A stretch of DNA of 42,570 bases from assembly GCA_020846875.1 (NCBI GenBank), contig JADLDB010000026.1, positions 1 through 42,570 of the forward strand, written 5' to 3'. Below the pieces are notes generated by a model. The model was not told the origin of the DNA. It saw only the letters and a program-made list of their open reading frames with translations, and did not search any database. Origin of the DNA: Myxococcales bacterium. GTDB lineage: Bacteria > Myxococcota > Myxococcia > Myxococcales > Myxococcaceae. This document shows positions 1-7,739 of the stretch, in pieces (position 1 is the stretch's first letter; every line of letters starts with the position of its first letter). Both the position numbers and the translations under genes were made by a program.

Positions 1-24
1 CGATCCGCGTCGCCGGGCATCGTC

Positions 25-65
25 AGAGGCCCTTGAAATACCGACAAGTATTCCTGCGGGCCTCT
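25..65 (+). terminator. Hairpin at window edge, possible terminator of an upstream gene
   Basis: Arms AGAGGCCC (25-32) and GGGCCTCT (58-65) are perfect reverse complements. Inside them AATAC (37-41) pairs with GTATT (48-52) across a CGACAA loop, giving a two-part stem. A pyrimidine-rich stretch (TTCCTT) follows instead of a clean T run. It lies upstream of the first gene, so it would end a gene to the left of the window; a palindromic protein-binding site is the alternative. Confidence 0.35.
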
Positions 66-121
66 TCCTTGCGCGGCTCGCGGCTCCTCGGTCGGGCTCG
101 GTCCGGCCTTCCTCAGCACCC

Positions 122-130
122 TGCTAGACT
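122..130 (+). promoter_or_regulatory. Possible extended -10 promoter element
   Basis: TG-C-TAGACT resembles an extended -10 box (TGnTAnnnT). It ends 10 bases before the ATG at 141, so the transcript would be almost leaderless. No convincing -35 box or Shine-Dalgarno sequence is visible. This is inferred from pattern only. Confidence 0.3.
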
Positions 131-140
131 TCCCCGCGTC

Positions 141-878
141 ATGTGCAGGATGTTCGCCGTTCGCGCTCACGAGCCGGTCCGCATCGCCCGGGCCTTCTCC
201 GGCCTGCGCACGCTGGCGCACGAGCACGCAGACGGCTGGGGGGTCGCCCGCTTCGACGGCGACACGGCGGTGATCGAAACCAACCTGACGCCGGCGCACT
301 CCTGCCCCCGCTTCTCGGCGATCGGCGACGACGTGGAGACGCGCAGCATGCTGGCGCACATCCGCAAGGCGTCGGTGGGCGCGGTGCACGCCGACAACAC
401 CCACCCCTTCTACGCGCGCGGGCTGGCCTTCATGCACAACGGCACCCTGCGGTACTTCGAGGATCGCCGCGCAGCGCTGGAGGCAGAGATCGCCCCGAAG
501 TGGCGCGCGACGCTCAAAGGCGAGACGGACTCGGAGCGCTGCTTCGGCCTCTTCCTCACCTACCTCGAGGACGTGCAGACGCCCGCACCTGCGGACGTGG
601 CCCGGTGCCTGGCGCGGGTGATGCGCACGGTGGAGCGGGTGTGTGACGTGCCCGGGGAGAAGCGATCCGCGCTGAACTTCCTGGTGGGCGATGGGCACTC
701 GATCGTCGCCACCCGGCGCGGCCGCACGCTCTTCACCGCGCACCGCCACGGCGTGTGCTTCATCGCCAGCGAGGCGCTCTGGCCCGAGGAGGACTGGAGC
801 GAGGTGCCGGAAGATCACCTGGTGATCTGCGAAGGCCCTCGCCCGCCCGCGGTGACGCCGCTGTCGGCCTGGGACTGA
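141..878 (+). CDS. Class II glutamine amidotransferase, YafJ type
   Basis: The 245-residue protein starts Met-Cys-Arg-Met-Phe, placing Cys2 as the N-terminal nucleophile once Met is removed, the hallmark of class II (Ntn) glutamine amidotransferases. The family motifs follow: HADGWGVARFDG near residue 28, then AHIRKASVG, NTHPF and HNG, the last contributing the oxyanion-hole Asn. The frame stays open upstream to 33, but only the ATG at 141 puts Cys at position 2, so that start is chosen. The domain hydrolyses glutamine to release ammonia; in YafJ-like stand-alone proteins the acceptor is unknown. No synthase or ammonia-acceptor domain is attached. The next gene begins 7 bases after the stop, so the two are probably co-transcribed, with no functional link visible. 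Confidence 0.88.
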   Translation: MCRMFAVRAHEPVRIARAFSGLRTLAHEHADGWGVARFDGDTAVIETNLTPAHSCPRFSAIGDDVETRSMLAHIRKASVGAVHADNTHPFYARGLAFMHNGTLRYFEDRRAALEAEIAPKWRATLKGETDSERCFGLFLTYLEDVQTPAPADVARCLARVMRTVERVCDVPGEKRSALNFLVGDGHSIVATRRGRTLFTAHRHGVCFIASEALWPEEDWSEVPEDHLVICEGPRPPAVTPLSAWD

Positions 879-885
879 ACTCGTC

Positions 886-1806
886 GTGGACAAGGGCGAC
901 GCGGTGCGGCATGTGCCAGCGCCCGTGACGCCCAGCGATCTCAAGGTCGAGCATCACTTCGTCGAGCTGCCCACGCTGCGGATGCACTACGTGGCCGCGG
1001 GCCAGGGGCCGACGATCGTCCTGCTGCACGGCTTCCCCGAGAGCTGGTGGTCCTGGCGCTACCAACTGCAAGCGCTAGCAGACGCCGGGTTCTGCGTAGT
1101 GGCGCCGGATCAACGCGGCTACGGCGAGACGGACAAGCGCGGGCCGTACGATCTCGACACCCTCTGCGGCGACGTGTGCAACCTGATCGTCGCGCTGGGC
1201 GAGAAGCGGGTGAAGATCGTCGGCCACGACTGGGGTGGCGCGGTGGCGTGGCACCTGGCGTCGAAGCGGCCTGAGTTCTGCGAGCGGCTGGCGGTGCTCA
1301 ACTGCCCGCACCCGGCGCTGATGCGCGAGCGGCTGATCACCCGGCCTTCGTGGAAGCAGCTCAAGAAGAGCTGGTACATGTTCTTCTTCCAGCTGCCGTT
1401 CCTCCCGGAGTGGATGCTGACGAAGGACGACGCGGTGGAGATCGTCCGCCAGTTGCGTGGCTCGTCGGTCGACCGCGCCCACTTCACCGAGGACGAGCTG
1501 CGGCCTTTCCGTGACTCGATCCAGCGGCCAGGCGCAGCGAGCGCGATGGTGGGCTGGTACCGGGCGGCGCTGCGCGACGGCTTCAGGCACCCGTTCACCA
1601 CGCCGCGCTACCCGGCGATCACCGTGGACACGATGCTGGTGTGGGGCAAGGACGACGTGGCGCTGGACTTCGACGAGGTGGTGCCGGGCACCGAGCGGTA
1701 CGTGCGGCACCTTGACATCAAGCCGGTCGAGAGGTGCGGGCACTTCGTCCAGTCGGAGCGGCCGGGCGAGGTGAACCGGCTGCTCACCGACTTCTTGAAG
1801 AAGTAG
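886..1806 (+). CDS. Alpha/beta hydrolase, epoxide-hydrolase-like
   Basis: This 306-residue soluble alpha/beta hydrolase has the oxyanion motif HGFPE at 48-52 and a nucleophile elbow GHDWGG with Asp115 as nucleophile. Asp instead of Ser is typical of epoxide hydrolases and haloalkane dehalogenases. A late VERCGHF segment supplies the catalytic His, and WGKDD lies where the acid residue is expected. HGFPE and two cap-region tyrosines (SWYMFF and GWYRA) favour an epoxide hydrolase, which opens epoxides to diols through an ester intermediate. The start is a GTG at 886; no in-frame ATG occurs before Met33, inside the first conserved strand. The last 23 bases overlap the end of the convergent GNAT gene. 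The natural substrate cannot be told; haloalkane dehalogenase is the main alternative. Confidence 0.85.
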   Translation: MDKGDAVRHVPAPVTPSDLKVEHHFVELPTLRMHYVAAGQGPTIVLLHGFPESWWSWRYQLQALADAGFCVVAPDQRGYGETDKRGPYDLDTLCGDVCNLIVALGEKRVKIVGHDWGGAVAWHLASKRPEFCERLAVLNCPHPALMRERLITRPSWKQLKKSWYMFFFQLPFLPEWMLTKDDAVEIVRQLRGSSVDRAHFTEDELRPFRDSIQRPGAASAMVGWYRAALRDGFRHPFTTPRYPAITVDTMLVWGKDDVALDFDEVVPGTERYVRHLDIKPVERCGHFVQSERPGEVNRLLTDFLKK

Positions 1807-2323
1807 CGGCGCGGGCGATCGTGTCCACCGGAAGGAACATCGGCACCGCCCCGCCGTGGAGCGAGCCTTCGGTCAGGTACGTCCTGAGGAAGCCGAGGCG
1901 CTCGTAGAACTGCGTCGCCTCGGGCTTGGCGTCGGTCACCACGCCCAGGCATCCCACGCGATCACGCAGCCCGATCGCCAACCCGAGGACGTGGCCGATC
2001 AGCGCCTGACCGACGCCGCGACCCTGCGCAGACACCGTCACGCCGAGCCGCGCCAACCGAAGGACGGGGAGCGGATAGGCGGGCAGCCTCTTGCGGACTG
2101 CCTGGCTTGGGAGGGCGGAGCGCTCGATCGAGCCGGACGCGACCGTCGCGAAGCCGACGATGGCGCCGTCGGAAAGCGCCACGTACGTCACGGCGAGGTG
2201 CAGCTTGAACTGGTTCTGCCCCGCGTAGTCGCGGAAGAAGCGATCGAGATCCGGTTGTCCGCAGGTGAATCCAGAGCGATCGTCGTCCTCGCGGAGCGAG
2301 CGGATCTCAAGGTCGCTTGCCAC
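1784..2323 (-). CDS. GNAT acetyltransferase, TacT-like toxin
   Basis: This 179-residue GNAT protein has the TacT-type layout. Near the N terminus is FTCGQPDLDRFF, like the CG-x-x-x-LD-x-FL signature. The core strand reads LARLGVTV, followed by the acetyl-CoA-binding loop QGRGVG (100-105) and FYERLGF with Tyr140, which lines up with the catalytic Tyr of Salmonella TacT. Known TacT toxins acetylate the amino group of charged tRNA and block translation. It starts with GTG at 2323, inside the last codons of the upstream antitoxin gene (17-base overlap), the normal order antitoxin then toxin. Its 3' end overlaps the convergent hydrolase gene by 23 bases. A housekeeping GNAT is possible, but the paired regulator argues for a toxin-antitoxin module. 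Confidence 0.82.
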   Translation of the reverse strand: MASDLEIRSLREDDDRSGFTCGQPDLDRFFRDYAGQNQFKLHLAVTYVALSDGAIVGFATVASGSIERSALPSQAVRKRLPAYPLPVLRLARLGVTVSAQGRGVGQALIGHVLGLAIGLRDRVGCLGVVTDAKPEATQFYERLGFLRTYLTEGSLHGGAVPMFLPVDTIARAATSSRSR

Positions 2324-2582
2324 GCATCAGCTTCCGGAGGGCGGCGGTGGGCGCGGGAGGTTTCTCGAGGAGCTTCGCGACCTCGTCGAAGGACTTGTCC
2401 TCCAGGACCATGCGCGTGGGGATGAAGGCCTCGTCTGGGAGCTCTCGACGCGCCTCGATAAAGTAGAGCAGCGCCTGCTCCACCACGAAGTTCTTCTTGA
2501 GCCCCTGGCTCTCGGTGAAGCGGTCCAGGCGCTCTTTGGTGGTCGCCGAGACGGTGGCGGAGATTTGAGAATAGGCGCTCAT
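2307..2582 (-). CDS. TacA-like antitoxin (ribbon-helix-helix DNA-binding protein)
   Basis: The 91-residue protein opens with SQISATVSATTKERLDRF, a beta-strand followed by a helix as in ribbon-helix-helix / DUF1778-type antitoxins. A second helix (NFVVEQALLYFIEARRE) completes the fold. The C-terminal half, which includes FIPTRMVLEDKSFDEVAKLL, would be the part that wraps and neutralises the GNAT toxin. GGAG sits about six bases before the ATG at 2582. The coding sequence overlaps the toxin gene by 17 bases. Directly upstream are two 10-base direct repeats that could be its operator. Family assignment is by pattern and by the GNAT neighbour; the C-terminal half is less recognisable than the N-terminal half. 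Confidence 0.78.
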   Translation of the reverse strand: MSAYSQISATVSATTKERLDRFTESQGLKKNFVVEQALLYFIEARRELPDEAFIPTRMVLEDKSFDEVAKLLEKPPAPTAALRKLMRGKRP

Positions 2583-2591
2583 GGCGACTCC

Positions 2592-2610
2592 ATGGAAAAC
2601 TATGGAAAAC
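2592..2610. promoter_or_regulatory. Tandem 10-bp repeat, likely operator of the toxin-antitoxin pair
   Basis: ATGGAAAAC occurs at 2592-2600 and again at 2602-2610, spaced exactly 10 bases or one helical turn, starting 9 bases upstream of the antitoxin ATG. Ribbon-helix-helix antitoxins usually autoregulate through short repeats in just this position. The AT-rich repeats also stand out against the GC-rich surroundings. Function is inferred. Confidence 0.5.
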
Positions 2611-2683
2611 CTAGCGCATCACAGAGGCTCGCAACAACTCACCGCTGCTCGACGGGCACCATGCGGCTGCCCTTCGGCGGCGT

Positions 2684-2706
2684 CGTTCGACCGAAACGGT
2701 CGAACG
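2684..2706. repeat. Perfect 10-bp inverted repeat after tsaE
   Basis: CGTTCGACCG (2684-2693) and CGGTCGAACG (2697-2706) are exact reverse complements around an AAA spacer. It lies 18 bases past the tsaE stop, at the end of the long minus-strand operon, and about 100 bases upstream of the antitoxin gene. No T run follows on the minus strand. It could be a high-GC terminator stem or the binding site of a dimeric regulator. Confidence 0.5.
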
Positions 2707-2724
2707 CGTGACAACGGGTTCCGC

Positions 2725-3189
2725 CTACCCGTCCAGCCAGCGGAGGAGCAGCGCGTCACTCGCAGGCCCGGTGCTCTTCACGACGATTCTCCGGCGCTCG
2801 GGTTTAAGGACCTCGAGGGTGATCCGCAGCGCGTCAGCGGGCGCCGCGCTCGCCACGTGATCGATCCACTCCACCAGGCAGGCCCCCTCGGTCTCGAGCA
2901 GATCGAAGTACCCGGTAGCGTAGAGGTCGTCCTCGCTGGTCAGCCGGTACAGATCCGCGTGGTGCAGCGTCACGCGTCCCCGGTACGACTGGACGATCGA
3001 ATAGGTGGGGCTCGAGACGTCATCGGGCGGCACCCCTGCCCCGTCGGCCACCCCGCGCGCGAACAACGTCTTGCCTGCGCCGAGCTGTCCAGCCAGTCCG
3101 ACGAAGTCGCGCGGCACGAGCGCCGCCCCGAGCCGCTTCCCCAGCGCGAACGTCTCGTCGGGTGACGCCGTCTCGAGGGTGCGCTCCAT
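2725..3189 (-). CDS. tsaE: tRNA threonylcarbamoyladenosine biosynthesis ATPase TsaE
   Basis: The 154-residue P-loop ATPase works with TsaB, TsaC and TsaD in making t6A at position 37 of ANN-decoding tRNAs, in the cytoplasm. It has a Walker A GQLGAGKT at 34-41, the family motif SPTYSIV soon after, and a C-terminal LVEWIDH like the conserved EW-x-E/D segment. The ATG at 3189 is preferred to a GTG or ATG further upstream because it shares one base with the stop of nnr (TGATG), a common translational coupling. Fusion or adjacency of nnr and tsaE is frequent in bacteria. Length is normal. It is the last gene of the operon, followed by a strong palindrome. Confidence 0.93.
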   Translation of the reverse strand: MERTLETASPDETFALGKRLGAALVPRDFVGLAGQLGAGKTLFARGVADGAGVPPDDVSSPTYSIVQSYRGRVTLHHADLYRLTSEDDLYATGYFDLLETEGACLVEWIDHVASAAPADALRITLEVLKPERRRIVVKSTGPASDALLLRWLDG

Positions 3190-4718
3190 CAGCGGTCCCA
3201 GCGCACCCACACCTCACCCAGCCCGTCGAGGAGATCCGAGGCCATCAAGCCCGCCTGCCCGCGGCGCTTGACCGCCAGATCGCCCGCCAGCCCGTGCGCG
3301 AAGCAGCCGGTCACCGCCGCGTCCTCGCTGGACAGCCCCTGCGCGAAGAGCGCTCCGCACAGCCCGGCCAGCACGTCACCCGTGCCGCCGGAGGCCATGC
3401 CCGGGTTTCCGGTGGGGTTCAAGAACACCGTGCCGTCCTCGCGGGCGATCGCCGTGCGCGCGCCCTTGAGCGCCACCACCACCTGCGTCTCCTGCGCCAG
3501 CCGCCGCACCACGCCGATCCGATCCCGCTGCACGTCGGAGTTCTGGAGCTTGAGCAGCCGCGCCATCTCGCCCGGGTGCGGCGTCAGCAGCAGATCGCCC
3601 TTGGCCTTCTTGAGCAGCTCCAGTTGCCCCTCGAGCGCGTTGAGCCCGTCGGCGTCCAGCACGCAGGGGATCTCCAGCTCCTCGAGGAAGGCGCCCAGCA
3701 GCCGGCCCGTCTCGTCCCCACGGGGGATGCCCGGGCCGAACACCACTGCGGTCTTCTCGTCGGCCGCGTCGAGGAGCGCGTTCAAGTCGGCAGGTCCGAG
3801 CGGCCCGTCGTTGATCAACTCCACGCCCATCAGCTCCGGGGCGTGCTGCATCACCGGCACCAGCGCCTCGGGCCGGGTGGCCACGGTGACGAGGCCCGCG
3901 CCTCCCCGCAACGCCGCCATCCCCGCCAGCGCCGCCGCGCCTGTCTTGCCCCAGCTCCCGGCGATGACGAGCACGTGCCCGAAGGTGCCCTTGTGCGCAT
4001 CGGCGCGCCGCTCGGGGATCCGTCCGCGCACGTCGGACTCCTCCAGCAGGTACACGGCCGGCTCCTGCAGCGCCGAGTGGGCCGCCCTTGGGATGCCGAT
4101 ATCGACGATCTCGATTCGCCCGCAGCGGCTGGCGCCGGGTTCGATCGCCTGGCCAACCTTCAGGAAGCCGAACGCCAGCGTCGCGTCCGCCGCCACGCAC
4201 GGGGCCTGCGCGGCACCGGTGTCGCTCTGCAGCCCCGACGGCAGGTCCGCCGACACCACCTTCGCGCCCGAGGCGCGCCACACGGAGATCCGCCCGATCG
4301 CGTCCGCGTACTTCCCTTCCGGAGCGCGCGACAGCCCGGTGCCGAGCAGCGCGTCGATCACCACGTCTCCCGGCCCGACCGGCACGTCCTCGCCGATCCG
4401 CCCCACCGAGACGCCCGAGGCCTTGAGCGCCTTCCCGTTTCGCGCGGGCTCACCCTCCAGCGCCTCCGCGAGGCCCATCAGCTCCACGTGGACCAGCTTG
4501 CCCAGCGCCTGGAGCGCCCGCGCGGCCACCAGCCCGTCGCCGCCGTTGTTCCCCATGCCGCAGAGCACCAGGAAGCGCCCCTGGGGACCGGCGAGCTCCA
4601 GCGCGGCCTTCGCCAGTGCCTGTCCGGCGTTCTCCATCAGCACGGAGGCGGGCATGCCGTGCTCGGCCGACGCCGCGTCCACCGCCCGCATCTCGGCCGC
4701 GGTCAGGGCGCGCCTCAC
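3189..4718 (-). CDS. nnr: Bifunctional NAD(P)H-hydrate epimerase / ADP-dependent dehydratase
   Basis: This 509-residue fusion repairs hydrated NADH and NADPH. Residues 1-210 are the YjeF-N (AIBP) epimerase domain with GMGNNGGDG, which binds the nicotinamide nucleotide. Residues about 225-505 are the ribokinase-fold dehydratase, with the signature [12 protein letters not shown] whose final Asp is near residue 448. The epimerase interconverts R and S hydrates; the dehydratase uses ADP to regenerate the S form. The start codon is GTG and overlaps the pdxJ stop (GTGA). The stop overlaps the tsaE start (TGATG), so pdxJ, nnr and tsaE look translationally coupled. Both domains appear complete. In many bacteria acpS sits between pdxJ and nnr; here it does not. 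Confidence 0.95.
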   Translation of the reverse strand: MRRALTAAEMRAVDAASAEHGMPASVLMENAGQALAKAALELAGPQGRFLVLCGMGNNGGDGLVAARALQALGKLVHVELMGLAEALEGEPARNGKALKASGVSVGRIGEDVPVGPGDVVIDALLGTGLSRAPEGKYADAIGRISVWRASGAKVVSADLPSGLQSDTGAAQAPCVAADATLAFGFLKVGQAIEPGASRCGRIEIVDIGIPRAAHSALQEPAVYLLEESDVRGRIPERRADAHKGTFGHVLVIAGSWGKTGAAALAGMAALRGGAGLVTVATRPEALVPVMQHAPELMGVELINDGPLGPADLNALLDAADEKTAVVFGPGIPRGDETGRLLGAFLEELEIPCVLDADGLNALEGQLELLKKAKGDLLLTPHPGEMARLLKLQNSDVQRDRIGVVRRLAQETQVVVALKGARTAIAREDGTVFLNPTGNPGMASGGTGDVLAGLCGALFAQGLSSEDAAVTGCFAHGLAGDLAVKRRGQAGLMASDLLDGLGEVWVRWDR

Positions 4719-5437
4719 GGGGTCCTCATGATCTCCACCATCTCCCGCACCGCGCGGTCGAACCCGACCATCACGGCGCGCGCGACGATGGCATGGCCGA
4801 TGTTCAGCTCGTCGATCTCCTGGATCCGCGCTACGGGGCGCACGTTGTCGTAGTTGAGCCCGTGGCCGGCGGCGCAGCCCAGCCCCAGCTTCACCGCCGC
4901 CTTGGAGGCGTCGACGATCCGCCCCAGCTCGCGCATCCGGTCCTTCTCGGTGCGGGCCTCGCAGTAGCGGCCGGTGTGGATCTCCACCCGATCCGCGCTC
5001 ACCTTGTGGGCGGCCTTCACCTGATCGACGTCGGGATCGATGAAGAGCGAGACGATCATGTCTCCGTCCTTGAGGTTCTTCACCACGCGGGACACGACGT
5101 CTTTCTGGGCGTTGACGTCGAGGCCGCCCTCGGTGGTGACCTCCTCGCGGCGCTCCGGCACCAGGGTGGCCATGTCCGGCTTGTACTCGTAGGCCACCTT
5201 CACCATCTCCTGGGTGGCGGCCATCTCCAGGTTGAGCATCGTCTGCACGGTCTCGCGCAGGACGCGCAGGTCGCGGTCCTGGATGTGCCGGCGATCTTCC
5301 CGCAGGTGGATCGTGATCTGCTCGGCGCCCGCGAGCTCGGCGATGCCGGCCGCCGTCACCGGATCCGGATAGGTCGCCTTCCGCGCCTGGCGCAGGGTGG
5401 CGACGTGATCGACGTTCACTCCGAGACGCTGGGTCAT
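4715..5437 (-). CDS. pdxJ: Pyridoxine 5'-phosphate synthase
   Basis: At 240 residues this is a full-length PdxJ, the TIM-barrel enzyme that condenses 1-deoxy-xylulose 5-phosphate with 3-amino-2-oxopropyl phosphate to pyridoxine 5'-phosphate, the last ring-forming step of DXP-dependent vitamin B6 synthesis. Characteristic segments are [15 protein letters not shown] at the N terminus, [33 protein letters not shown] and [13 protein letters not shown] with the late catalytic His. The start is ATG at 5437. The 3' end overlaps nnr by four bases (GTGA). The alpha/beta hydrolase gene lies 42 bases upstream. Confidence 0.97.
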   Translation of the reverse strand: MTQRLGVNVDHVATLRQARKATYPDPVTAAGIAELAGAEQITIHLREDRRHIQDRDLRVLRETVQTMLNLEMAATQEMVKVAYEYKPDMATLVPERREEVTTEGGLDVNAQKDVVSRVVKNLKDGDMIVSLFIDPDVDQVKAAHKVSADRVEIHTGRYCEARTEKDRMRELGRIVDASKAAVKLGLGCAAGHGLNYDNVRPVARIQEIDELNIGHAIVARAVMVGFDRAVREMVEIMRTP

Positions 5438-5479
5438 GGAGGCGGCTTGTAGCGCTTCGCGCCCGAAAAAGTCGCGGTT

Positions 5480-6241
5480 TCAGCCGTGGACCGCGTCGTG
5501 GATCGCCTCGGGGTGCTCCTCAGGGAGGCAGTGGCCCACGTCGGGCAGCACCTTGAAGTCCGCCCTGAGCGCGCGCGCCAACTGCTCGCCCTGGAGCACC
5601 GACACCAACCGGTCCTTCTCGCCCCACAGCACGCGGCGCGGGAACGGCGCGTTGGCCAGCACGTCGAAGGGCGCGCGGTAGCGGCCCACGGCGCGCAGGG
5701 CCTCGAGCATCGACTCAGAGAAACCCTGCGCCTGGGTGGCCTCTTCGTACAGCTCGTAGTGGTGCTCTTCCGGCTGCGACTTCGAGCCCCACATCATGCC
5801 GACCCAGCTCTTGAGCGCGGGCCGCCACATTGGCATCCGGCCGAACCAGCTCGTCGTGAGGTCCGCCATCGGGTTGTGAAGGAGCAGCTTGAGCTCCATG
5901 GGCAGACCGAGCGCCGGCGCCGACGCCACGGTGAGCCCCTCCACCCGATGCAGGTGGGACGCGGCGACGTGCAGTGCGACGAGGCCCCCGAAGCTGTGGC
6001 CGAAGAAGTGAAAGCGCTCCACCTTGCGCGAGTCGAGGAAGCGCACCAGCGCATCACCGATCGCCTCCGGGGTGGACGGCGCCCAGTGGCGGGAACGCCC
6101 GGACCGCGGAAGATCGACGGAGATCAGCCTCCGCGGGCCACGCTTCTCGAAGAGCGGATCGAAGACGCGGCTGGAGGCCCCCAGGCCGTGCACGAGGACG
6201 ACCGGGTGGCCTTCGCCTTCATCGCGGAAATGCAACGGCAT
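5480..6241 (-). CDS. Alpha/beta hydrolase, serine type
   Basis: This 253-residue alpha/beta hydrolase has an oxyanion HGLGASS segment near residue 18, nucleophile elbow GHSFGG with Ser83, an acidic WGEKDRLV segment and a catalytic His in LPDVGHCLPEEHP near the C terminus. The triad is complete, so an active esterase, lipase or acyl-transfer-like enzyme is expected; the substrate is unknown. There is no signal peptide, so it should be cytoplasmic. The start is ATG at 6241, 15 bases after the glmM stop, and pdxJ follows 42 bases later, so it is part of the housekeeping operon. Its role there is not evident; this type of hydrolase is not a standard member of glmM or pdxJ operons. Confidence 0.85.
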   Translation of the reverse strand: MPLHFRDEGEGHPVVLVHGLGASSRVFDPLFEKRGPRRLISVDLPRSGRSRHWAPSTPEAIGDALVRFLDSRKVERFHFFGHSFGGLVALHVAASHLHRVEGLTVASAPALGLPMELKLLLHNPMADLTTSWFGRMPMWRPALKSWVGMMWGSKSQPEEHHYELYEEATQAQGFSESMLEALRAVGRYRAPFDVLANAPFPRRVLWGEKDRLVSVLQGEQLARALRADFKVLPDVGHCLPEEHPEAIHDAVHG

Positions 6242-6256
6242 GCTTCGTCGTCTCGC

Positions 6257-7639
6257 TCACCCCAGCGCGCGCTGGAGCGCCTCGCCGATCTCCTCGGCGT
6301 ACTGCTTGATCTTCTTTGCGTCGGGTCCTTCGACCAGCACCCGCACCTTGGGCTCGGTGCCGGAGTACCGCACCAGCACGCGACCATCCTTGCCCAGCTT
6401 CTTCTCGACGCCACGAATGGCCTTCGTCGGTTCGGGCAGGTGGGACAGCTCCCGCTTCTCCTTCACCGCGAAGTTGAGCAGCACCTGCGGGACGGGCTGG
6501 AAGATCTTCGTCAGCTCGCTCATCGGCTTCTGCTTGCGGGCCATGACGGCGAGGACCTGCAGCGCGGCCAGCGTGCCGTCACCGGTGGTGGCGTGATCCA
6601 TGAACACCAGGTGCCCGGACTGCTCGCCGCCCAGGCTGAAGTGGTGCTTGCGGAGTTCCTCGACGACGTAGCGATCGCCCACCTTCGTGCGGACGACCTT
6701 CACGCCCCACTTCGCGACGGCGCGCTCCAGGCCGACGTTGCTCATCACGGTGGAGACGAGGGTGTTCTTCTTGAGCTCCTTCCGCTCCGCGAGCTCGCCG
6801 GTGCAGATGGCCATGATCGCGTCGCCGTCCACCACCTGGCCCTTCTCGTCGACGACGATGAGGCGATCCGCGTCGCCGTCGAGCGCGATGCCCAGGTGCG
6901 CCTTGTGCTTGAGCACCGAGGCCTGGAGGTTCTCCGGGTGCAGCGCGCCGCACTTGTGGTTGATGTTCTTCCCGTCGGGCGAGACGCCGAGCGAGATCAC
7001 CTTCGCGCCCAGCTCCTTCAGCACCGCGGGGGCGACCTTGTACGCGGCGCCGTGGGCGCAATCGATGGCGAGCGTGAGGCCGTCCAGCGTCAGCTCGCGG
7101 GGGAAGGTGGCCTTCACCTGGGCGATGTAGCGGCCGGGCGCGTCGTCGAGGCGGACCGCGCCGCCGATCTTCGTGGCCGTGGGCCGCAGCGAGTCGAGCG
7201 CCTTCTCGAAGATGAGCGTCTCGATCTTCGACTCGGTCTCGTCGGGCAGCTTGAAGCCGTCGCGCCAGAAGAACTTGATGCCGTTGTCCTGGTATGGGTT
7301 GTGACTGGCGGAGATGACGGCGCCGGCGTCGGCGCGCATCGACGAGGTGAGCAGCGCGATGGCGGGCGTGGGCAGCGGGCCGACCAGCTCCACGTCGACG
7401 CCCATGGACATGATGCCCGAGGCGAGCGCCTGCTCGATCATGTAGCCCGAGAGTCGCGTGTCCTTGCCGATGACGACCCGGTGCCGGTGCGGTCCGCTGC
7501 GGATCAGGTACGCCAGCGCGCGGCCGAGCTGCATCGCGATCTCGGCCGTCATGGGGAAGACGTTGGCGACGCCGCGCACGCCGTCGGTGCCGAAGAGCTT
7601 GGGGTGGGCGCTGCCGTTGGGCTGAGTCTGTTCCGACAT
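6257..7639 (-). CDS. glmM: Phosphoglucosamine mutase
   Basis: The 460-residue enzyme converts glucosamine 6-phosphate to glucosamine 1-phosphate on the path to UDP-GlcNAc, needed for peptidoglycan and lipopolysaccharide. All four hexomutase signatures are visible: FGTDGVRG at 16-23, the catalytic serine loop [12 protein letters not shown] with Ser112 (phosphorylated in the family), the metal loop DGDADR, and the C-terminal phosphate-binding [11 protein letters not shown]. The frame is open upstream to 7783, but homology starts at the ATG at 7639, which leaves a normal N terminus. A gap of 100 bases separates it from folP, the common folP-glmM gene order. A small CTGGC/GCCAG hairpin lies in the gap at 7669-7682. 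Confidence 0.97.
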   Translation of the reverse strand: MSEQTQPNGSAHPKLFGTDGVRGVANVFPMTAEIAMQLGRALAYLIRSGPHRHRVVIGKDTRLSGYMIEQALASGIMSMGVDVELVGPLPTPAIALLTSSMRADAGAVISASHNPYQDNGIKFFWRDGFKLPDETESKIETLIFEKALDSLRPTATKIGGAVRLDDAPGRYIAQVKATFPRELTLDGLTLAIDCAHGAAYKVAPAVLKELGAKVISLGVSPDGKNINHKCGALHPENLQASVLKHKAHLGIALDGDADRLIVVDEKGQVVDGDAIMAICTGELAERKELKKNTLVSTVMSNVGLERAVAKWGVKVVRTKVGDRYVVEELRKHHFSLGGEQSGHLVFMDHATTGDGTLAALQVLAVMARKQKPMSELTKIFQPVPQVLLNFAVKEKRELSHLPEPTKAIRGVEKKLGKDGRVLVRYSGTEPKVRVLVEGPDAKKIKQYAEEIGEALQRALG

Positions 7640-7739
7640 GCGCGGGCTTCTACCGGAGGAGCCACGGCCTGGCGATTGCCAGTTCAACGTGGGGTTGTGT
7701 AGGACGGGCTCCGCGAGGCCATGCCGATGGTCCTCCGAG

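Noticed and set aside
3162-4853. Very long plus-strand open frames opposite nnr and pdxJ
   Set aside because: They are rich in Arg, His and Pro, lack any family motif, and lie opposite genes with clear homology; high GC keeps antisense frames open.
5486-7702. A 738-codon open frame on the plus strand across glmM and the hydrolase
   Set aside because: It is antisense to two well-supported genes and shows no recognisable domain.
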